Assembly (NCBI GenBank): GCA_016286935.1
Contig: JAEEUO010000013.1
Coordinates: 1 to 11,429, forward strand
Reading direction: 5' to 3'
Source: Bacillota bacterium
Lineage (GTDB): Bacteria; Bacillota; Clostridia; Peptostreptococcales; Anaerovoracaceae
Length of the DNA: 11,429 bases
The notes beneath the pieces are model-generated. The model was given only the letters and a program-made list of their open reading frames with translations. It searched no databases and was not told where the DNA came from. Made by a program: the position numbers and the translations under genes. Below are positions 7,046 to 11,429 of the stretch, in pieces. Position 1 is the stretch's first letter. Every line of letters begins with the position of its first letter.

Positions 7046-7426
7046 ATGACTGTTACCCTTACTCTCTCCCAGCTTCTCGTCGGTCTTCTGATCGTCGCCG
7101 CGATCGTGCTCGTCGTCTTTCTCGCCGTTGCCGTCGCGAAACTGCTCCCCGGTCTGAAATCCCTGTCGAGCATCCTTCAGGACGCGGAAGTCCTCGTCGG
7201 TGACGCGAAGGACGGCGTCGCGAACGTGAAGGTCACCGTCGGAAAGGTCACGAAGGCCGTCGACAACCTCGCCGATGAGGTCGATTCGAAGAAGGGCATC
7301 GGCGCCACGATCTCGGGTGTCGCCCATACCGCGACTTCGATCATGGGCATCATCCGCGAAAAAGAAGACCGCGAATACGAGCGCGAGCGCCGCGAATTCG
7401 AGCGCGAACGCCGCCGCAAGAACTGA
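7046..7426 (+). CDS. Small single-pass membrane protein with charged helical tail (DUF948-like?)
   Basis: 126 aa, function unknown. The N-terminus has one strong membrane segment (about 9-31). It is followed by a predicted helical region (35-80) with regularly spaced hydrophobic residues and DNLADEV-type repeats, then a Gly/Ser/Thr-rich stretch (84-102) and a very charged tail rich in Arg and Glu. Overall design resembles the DUF948/YtxG-like small envelope stress proteins of Bacillota, but that is resemblance of architecture only. The start is supported by GGAGGT five bases before the ATG at 7046. The tail holds a 7-residue duplication, REYERER/REFERER (109-122). It follows addA by 110 bases, probably with its own promoter, and is closed by a strong terminator. 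Confidence 0.85.
   Translation: MTVTLTLSQLLVGLLIVAAIVLVVFLAVAVAKLLPGLKSLSSILQDAEVLVGDAKDGVANVKVTVGKVTKAVDNLADEVDSKKGIGATISGVAHTATSIMGIIREKEDREYERERREFERERRRKN
7370..7411 (+). repeat. Tandem 21-bp repeat coding REYERER/REFERER
   Basis: Two adjacent 21-base units (7370-7390 and 7391-7411) differ at two positions. They encode seven-residue, Arg/Glu-rich units at the C-terminus of the small membrane protein, a heptad length suited to extending a charged helix or coiled coil. Confidence 0.85.
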
Positions 7427-7441
7427 TCCCCCGTCTCCCCG

Positions 7442-7470
7442 GAAGCCTGCCGCGCGCAGGCTTCTTTTTT
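7442..7470 (+). terminator. Intrinsic terminator after the 126-aa protein gene
   Basis: GAAGCCTGC pairs perfectly with GCAGGCTTC over nine bases around a five-base CGCGC loop and is followed by six further T residues. It lies 15 bases after the stop codon on the plus strand. Confidence 0.93.
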
Positions 7471-7476
7471 ACACGC

Positions 7477-7506
7477 AAAAACGCCGCCCTTTTCGGGGCG
7501 GCGTTT
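7477..7506 (-). terminator. Intrinsic terminator of the dehydratase-like operon
   Basis: On the minus strand AAACGCCGCCC pairs with GGGCGGCGTTT (11 bp) around a six-base loop, with two more T residues following. It lies 12 bases past the stop of the last gene of the leftward operon. The hairpin is symmetric enough to work weakly on the plus strand too, backing up the neighbouring terminator. Confidence 0.85.
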
Positions 7507-7518
7507 CGTTCGGATCGA

Positions 7519-8244
7519 TTATTTCTTCTGGCCGAAGTGGAGTTCCTTCATTCCCTCGACCTCGTCGCAGATCGGCTTCAGCGTGCACGCCGAGCAGTCC
7601 GTCGGCATGCCTTCGAGGATCTTCGAGAGCGTCAGGGAGATGTCGCGGACGTCCTTCGCGTCCTTCGCGAGCGCCTTGTAGTCGGCATCCCGCGCGGTCA
7701 CGAAGACGACGCGCACGGCCTTCACGAGCGGGTTCTTCTTATAGCACCGGATGTAGTCGTTTCCGACGCGTTCGAACGAGATCCCGTTCCGGACGGCCGC
7801 GCTCGAGACGCGGACCTGCTCCTTGAAGCTCTCGGACGACGTCCGGACCATGTATCCCTCGGGGAAGACGTGGTACTTCACGAAGTCGATGTCCTGGATC
7901 GCGCGGAAGACCGGTTCGGTATCGGTCTCGTCGGCGCCCTTCACCTCTTCCGTGCGGACGAAGACGAGCCGCGCGAACGGGACACTCCCGCGGATCTCCC
8001 GGAGGTCGGGCCCGATGACGACGGTCTCGTCGCACGGGACGAGCGATTCGTCCGTCGTGACGCACGAAAAGTTGGCGGAGGGCTCGCTGTCTCCGCCGAG
8101 CTCGAACGCGGCGTCGCGGAGCATCACGAGCTCCGCAGAGCCGCTGTCCCTCCACGCGTTCGCCGGGTTATAGGGATACCGCCGGGCGGCGGAGGAGCCG
8201 AACGACTCCTCCGCTTTCCGGATGATCGCATTGTAAAGTTCCAT
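7519..8244 (-). CDS. Acetyl-CoA synthase-like small protein of unknown function
   Basis: 241 aa, soluble, last gene of the leftward operon. I recognise a resemblance to the non-catalytic domain of the beta subunit of CO dehydrogenase/acetyl-CoA synthase (CdhC/AcsB): a FELGGDSEP block (47-55), ETVVIGPDLREI (73-84), and a later region VSSAAVRNGISFERVGNDYI (146-165). This assignment is from memory of the family and is moderate only. The protein has no sign of the nickel-iron A-cluster domain, so acetyl-CoA synthesis is not implied. Near the C-terminus a Cys cluster, DCSACTLKPICDEVEG (216-231; Cys217, Cys220, Cys226, spacing CX2CX5C), could hold a metal or iron-sulfur cluster. It starts 14 bases after the stop of the 68-aa gene, with GAGG some bases before the ATG. 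Its place behind an HgdC-type activase suggests a redox or assembly role with that system; no firm function can be given. Confidence 0.75.
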   Translation of the reverse strand: MELYNAIIRKAEESFGSSAARRYPYNPANAWRDSGSAELVMLRDAAFELGGDSEPSANFSCVTTDESLVPCDETVVIGPDLREIRGSVPFARLVFVRTEEVKGADETDTEPVFRAIQDIDFVKYHVFPEGYMVRTSSESFKEQVRVSSAAVRNGISFERVGNDYIRCYKKNPLVKAVRVVFVTARDADYKALAKDAKDVRDISLTLSKILEGMPTDCSACTLKPICDEVEGMKELHFGQKK

Positions 8245-8258
8245 CCCGCCGTCCCGCC

Positions 8259-8465
8259 TCAGAACTTGATATCCGTCGGCTTGCGGTCGAAGACCTTGTT
8301 GACGGAATTGTACGCCCAGCCGAGCAGTTTCTGGTCAAGGTTCCAGAAGTAGACGATGAAGAGAACGCCCGTGACGGCAAGGAGGATCTTCAGGAGCGTC
8401 AGAAAGACACGGCAGACAGGACACGCCTTCTTTCCGCACTTGCCACCTTTCTTACACTTTTTCAT
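8259..8465 (-). CDS. 68-aa cysteine-rich single-pass membrane protein
   Basis: Unrecognised small protein. The first 19 residues are basic and hold four Cys (4, 10, 15, 18; spacing CX5CX4CX2C), including the pair CPVC. A membrane segment follows (about 20-40), then a short soluble tail of about 28 residues with aromatic and Lys/Asp residues. With a Lys-rich N-terminus the Cys motif should face the cytoplasm, where it could bind zinc or an iron-sulfur cluster. The gene is real: AAGGAG lies six bases before the ATG at 8465, it follows the activase gene by 18 bases and precedes the next gene by 14. Its position inside a dehydratase/activase operon suggests a membrane tether or electron carrier for that system; this is inference. 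Confidence 0.82.
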   Translation of the reverse strand: MKKCKKGGKCGKKACPVCRVFLTLLKILLAVTGVLFIVYFWNLDQKLLGWAYNSVNKVFDRKPTDIKF

Positions 8466-8483
8466 AAAGCGCTCCTTTCGCGT

Positions 8484-9275
8484 TTAGTGTGCGAGGCCCT
8501 TCTGGCGCGCATATTCGGCAGCGCCGAGAGCGCCCATGAGCTGCGGGTCGGTCTTGAGGTCGATGACCTTGAGTTTGAGGACGCGTTCGATCGCCTGCTT
8601 GAGGCCCGCGTTCTTCGCGCAGCCGCCGGTCAAAGTGATCGAGTCGGTCGCGCCGGCCTTCTTCGCCATGACGAAGCATCTCTTCGCGACGGCCATCTGG
8701 ATGCCCGCGGCGATCTCGTCCATCGGCTTGTTCTCGCCGACGAGGGTGATGACTTCGGACTCGGCGAAAACGGTGCACTGGGCGGTGATCGGAATGACGT
8801 TCTTCGCCGTCAGCGAGAGGTTCGAGAATTCCGGCAGCGACATTTCGAAGGAACGCGCCATCGCTTCGTAGAAGCGGCCCGTACCCGCGGCGCACTTGTC
8901 GTTCATCGCGAAGTTCTTGACGGTGCCGTCGGTGTCGACGGAGATGCCCTTGACGTCCTGGCCGCCGATGTCGATGATCGCCTTTACGGTCGGATCGGTG
9001 ATGTGGACGCCCATCGCGTGGCAGGAGATTTCGGAGATGTTCTCGTCCGCGAACGGGACCTTGTTACGGCCGTAGCCGGTACCGATGAGGTATTCGAGGT
9101 CTTCGCTCGATTTCAGGCCGACCTTCGCGAGGACTTCCTCCATCGCGATCTTCGCGCTCGCTTCGGAGTTGATCTTGGATTTGATCGTCGTGTCGGCGAC
9201 CATTTTGCCGTTTTCGTCGAGGATGACCGCTTTCGTATAGGTAGAGCCTACGTCGCAACCGCCAAAGTATTTCAT
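8484..9275 (-). CDS. 2-hydroxyacyl-CoA dehydratase activase (HgdC-type ATPase)
   Basis: 263 aa, the length of the archetype HgdC. These homodimeric iron-sulfur ATPases of the actin/Hsp70 fold inject a low-potential electron into a partner iron-sulfur protein at the cost of ATP. Motifs in order: phosphate-1 CDVGSTYTKAVI (7-18), IGTGYGR (64-70), phosphate-2 IDIGGQDVK (101-109), NDKCAAGTGRF (125-135), AQCTVFAESEVI (166-176), and the adenosine motif LTGGCAKNAG. Cys128 and Cys167 match the two Cys per subunit that share the bridging [4Fe-4S] cluster. The start at 9275 is backed by AAGGAGAT. It lies 36 bases after the large subunit gene. BadF/BcrA-type benzoyl-CoA reductase subunits and the partner of double-cubane proteins belong to the same family, so the exact substrate is open. 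Confidence 0.95.
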   Translation of the reverse strand: MKYFGGCDVGSTYTKAVILDENGKMVADTTIKSKINSEASAKIAMEEVLAKVGLKSSEDLEYLIGTGYGRNKVPFADENISEISCHAMGVHITDPTVKAIIDIGGQDVKGISVDTDGTVKNFAMNDKCAAGTGRFYEAMARSFEMSLPEFSNLSLTAKNVIPITAQCTVFAESEVITLVGENKPMDEIAAGIQMAVAKRCFVMAKKAGATDSITLTGGCAKNAGLKQAIERVLKLKVIDLKTDPQLMGALGAAEYARQKGLAH

Positions 9276-9311
9276 AGTGTTTATCTCCTTTTCTTTTGTT
9301 TTCGATAGGTG

Positions 9312-11141
9312 TTACATCATGATCTCGTCATCGAATTCGAGCAGCGTCTCGTCGACGGGCTCGGCCTTCATGACGGTGCGCATGTATTCGTTGACCTTCG
9401 CGCGCATCGATTTGCGCGAGACGGTACGCGGATCCATCAGGTCGTGTTCGATCCAGATCATGTGGTAGTTCTTGTCGCGGGCGAGGTCGTCGAGCATGCC
9501 CTGGAGGGTCGACATGTTCTTGCAGGCGACGTTCTGGTACATGATGATGATGTCGATGTTCCACGCCTCGGCCTGGCGCCACAGCTCGTCGACGACGTTG
9601 TGGTAGCCGCCGTTCGTGTGGCGGCGCATGACCATCCGCTCGTAGAGGCGGGCAAGATCCATCAGCGCGAGGTCCGGATCCTCGGTCTCGAGCGGTTTCG
9701 TGTAGTTCAGCGATTCCATCTCGACGAGGATGTCGATGCCCCAGCAGTTCGCGAGCCAGTTCGAGAAGTTCGCGTAGTAGTGGGCCGGGCAGGACCACAC
9801 GAGGCCGCGGTACTTCATCTTGCCGACCCACGCCTCATCGCGGGCGTTGTAGGCGTCGTACAGGAGCTTGTTGACCTTCTTGAACGTCGGGATGACGCGC
9901 GGATCGGCGCCGCCGTCCATCTCGTAGTTCCACTTGCGGAAGAGCTCGTAGCACGGGCCGATGATCTGGGGCGAGTTCGTCTTGTTGACTTCCCATTTCT
10001 GGAGCTCGTACTTCGTTTCCTCGTTGAAGCGTTTCATGCAGGTGAAGTAGTGATCCCAGGACCACTTCGCGCCGGTCTGCTCTTCGATGAATTTGATGCA
10101 CTGACGGATGTCCTCGGCGCCGTCCTCGACCGTCTCCTCGTACTCGTAGCGGACGGGGAAGCAGAGGTGGTACACGGGCATATCCGGGAAGCGGCGTCCG
10201 AAGTAGGACGAGGCCATGACGGAGCCGTCGCACGGCATCGAGCTCGACAGGAAGCAGCTGCCGACGTGCGGAAGCGCGTCGAGTACGAGCGCGCCGCATT
10301 CGGACGACGGAACCGGGCACGTATCGGCCGGCAGGCCGAACGACTCGACGGCGTCGATGTACGGGACGCAGGTGAGCTGGTCGATCTCGGAAACGAGGAA
10401 GACGGGCATGAGCTGGAACGGAACGCCGATCAGATCGGGGAAGCCGCACATGATCTGGCCCATCGTCATCTCGTCGAAGATGACCATCTTCTTGTTCAGC
10501 TCTTCGGAGTTGCCGTTCTTCCGGTCGCCCTTCGCGAGGAGGACGAGGTTCTCTGCGACGTAGCGGAAGATGTCGTAGATCATCAGATGGGACATCTTCA
10601 GCGCCCTTCCGCGCTGGCCGAGCGTGTTCTTGTCCATGAACGCGACGCAGCACATATAGGAGATCATCCAGCGGTACCAGAACGTCATGTTCAGCGCCGG
10701 GACGAGGTCCTTCGAGAACGTTCCGAGGAGCATGCCCCACATCCGGAGCCACTCGTAGAAGTCGTACGCCGTATCCTTCACGCCGCGGAATTCACGGCGG
10801 ACCGTCGCCATCGCGCCGGAGCGGTAGAGCTTGCCGAGCTTCTTCTCGCCGTACTGGAGGAGATACTTCAGCTCTTCGGGCGACATCTTCGAGATCGCCT
10901 CGATCTCGCTCTTCACGCGCTCGAAATCCGAAACCATATCGGCTTTCTGTTTTGCGAGGAACTGTTTCCAGTCGGTCTCCTTGATCAGCTCGACGGCGAT
11001 CTTCGAGAACTCGAGCAGGTTTTCGCCCTGCTTCTTCCAGTCCATGCGGTCCTTCGCGCGGAAGAACGACGGGTTCGGGTATTTCACCTTCGGTTCTTTA
11101 TTGAATTTCGGAAGTTTGATCTCGGGGAGCTTAATGGCCAT
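9312..11141 (-). CDS. 2-hydroxyacyl-CoA dehydratase-type subunit, long form
   Basis: 609 aa, member of the HGD-D (HgdA/HgdB, BcrB/BcrC) family whose members hold [4Fe-4S] clusters and receive electrons from the HgdC-type activase. The family core is the C-terminal two thirds: LTCVPYIDAVESFGLPADTC (256-275), SSECGALVLDALP (279-291), GSCFLSSSMPCDG (294-306), a middle helical region, then YQNVACKNMSTLQGM (535-549) and IEHDLMDPR (564-572). Candidate cluster ligands are Cys275, Cys282, Cys296, Cys304 and Cys540. The subunit is longer than classical ones (about 380-480 aa) because of an N-terminal region of about 200 residues that begins with a Lys/Pro-rich stretch and is mostly helical. ATG at 11141 overlaps the preceding stop (TGATG), with GGAGG before it, so translation is coupled; an adjacent GTG at 11144 would add one residue. 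Substrate unknown. Confidence 0.92.
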   Translation of the reverse strand: MAIKLPEIKLPKFNKEPKVKYPNPSFFRAKDRMDWKKQGENLLEFSKIAVELIKETDWKQFLAKQKADMVSDFERVKSEIEAISKMSPEELKYLLQYGEKKLGKLYRSGAMATVRREFRGVKDTAYDFYEWLRMWGMLLGTFSKDLVPALNMTFWYRWMISYMCCVAFMDKNTLGQRGRALKMSHLMIYDIFRYVAENLVLLAKGDRKNGNSEELNKKMVIFDEMTMGQIMCGFPDLIGVPFQLMPVFLVSEIDQLTCVPYIDAVESFGLPADTCPVPSSECGALVLDALPHVGSCFLSSSMPCDGSVMASSYFGRRFPDMPVYHLCFPVRYEYEETVEDGAEDIRQCIKFIEEQTGAKWSWDHYFTCMKRFNEETKYELQKWEVNKTNSPQIIGPCYELFRKWNYEMDGGADPRVIPTFKKVNKLLYDAYNARDEAWVGKMKYRGLVWSCPAHYYANFSNWLANCWGIDILVEMESLNYTKPLETEDPDLALMDLARLYERMVMRRHTNGGYHNVVDELWRQAEAWNIDIIIMYQNVACKNMSTLQGMLDDLARDKNYHMIWIEHDLMDPRTVSRKSMRAKVNEYMRTVMKAEPVDETLLEFDDEIMM

Positions 11142-11429
11142 CACGCGTTCCCTCCTTCCTTTTTCGCCTTCTGGATTCTCTTGATTTCAAGCGACTCGAC
11201 GAACGCCTGGAAACGGGTGCGGAGCTGTCCGGAGCCCTTGGCGTTGTAGACGCGGTCGATTGAGAGGACCGGCCATCCCTTTTCCGTCGACATGATGTGG
11301 GAGACGAGCGCGCGCTCGAAGCCCCAGAAGTCGCAGTATTTCATCTGTTCGTAGATGATGCCGTCGGCCTTGAATTCGCGGGCGAGGCGGTCGGCCGTCG
11401 CGCGGCGCTGGGCGACCTTCTCGTCGGAG
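11141..11429 (-). CDS. 2-hydroxyacyl-CoA dehydratase-type subunit (partial, N-terminus off window)
   Basis: The last 95 codons of a gene that enters from the right edge. The open frame continues to base 11429, so the internal ATG at 11344 is not the start. The sequence reads GIIYEQMKYCDFWGFERALV, later GWPVLSIDR and GQLRTRFQAFVESLE, the typical C-terminal end of an HgdA/HgdB-family subunit, where the Cys in KYCDFW is a family-conserved likely cluster ligand. Its stop TGA overlaps the ATG of the 609-aa gene by one base, as expected for two subunits made in equal amounts. It probably forms the heterodimer with that protein and is activated by the HgdC-type ATPase. The full length cannot be judged. 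Confidence 0.9.
   Translation of the reverse strand, partial: SDEKVAQRRATADRLAREFKADGIIYEQMKYCDFWGFERALVSHIMSTEKGWPVLSIDRVYNAKGSGQLRTRFQAFVESLEIKRIQKAKKEGGNA

Noticed and set aside
9309..11249. 646-codon plus-strand frame opposite the dehydratase-type subunits.
   Set aside because: It is antisense to the 609-aa gene, composed mainly of Val/Asp/Arg/His, with no domain; a shadow.
1..11429. CRISPR arrays, tRNA or rRNA genes, insertion sequences, phage genes or attachment sites.
   Set aside because: I saw no regularly spaced repeats, RNA-gene landmarks, transposase motifs or terminal inverted repeats; almost the whole window is ordinary coding sequence.

Overview
The window looks like a chromosomal piece of a GC-rich (about 60% by eye), probably strictly anaerobic member of the Bacillota, most likely an uncultured gut-type Clostridia relative. 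The reasons are an AddA-type helicase-nuclease, a classical lysine riboswitch with an intrinsic terminator, strong AGGAG-type ribosome binding sites, sigma-A-like promoters, and an oxygen-sensitive 2-hydroxyacyl-CoA dehydratase/activase gene cluster. TGA is used as a stop and nothing points to an alternative code. Species identity cannot be read from the sequence.

Layout. (1) Positions 1-1680, minus strand: a polar amino-acid ABC uptake operon (lipoprotein binding protein, then a permease cut by the window edge). It is preceded by a consensus promoter, a lysine riboswitch and a lysine-controlled transcription terminator, which makes lysine the best guess for the substrate. (2) 1683-3233, minus: gpmI, cofactor-independent phosphoglycerate mutase. 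It ends only 14 bases before the riboswitch promoter with no terminator of its own. (3) 3234-3341: a compact divergent promoter region with two extended -10 elements back to back. (4) 3342-6935, plus: addA, the helicase-nuclease subunit of the AddAB recombination machine, with no addB beside it. (5) 7046-7426, plus: a small single-pass membrane protein with a charged helical tail. (6) 7427-7518: two adjacent hairpin terminators serving the converging transcripts. (7) 7519-11429, minus: an operon read from right to left. It encodes the C-terminal end of one 2-hydroxyacyl-CoA dehydratase-type subunit, a second unusually long subunit (609 aa), the HgdC-type ATP-dependent activase, a 68-aa cysteine-rich membrane protein, and a 241-aa protein that resembles a stand-alone piece of acetyl-CoA synthase.

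How they work together. The transporter unit is a self-contained lysine-feedback circuit: when lysine is plentiful the leader RNA should fold to terminate transcription. gpmI and addA are housekeeping genes that share a divergent promoter region. The right-hand operon is the most interesting part. The activase and the two dehydratase-type subunits form the classic ATP-driven low-potential electron-transfer unit (activator plus iron-sulfur component), but the extra Cys-rich membrane protein and the acetyl-CoA-synthase-like protein are not part of any dehydratase system I can name. Their tight packing suggests a multi-protein low-potential redox system whose substrate is unknown.
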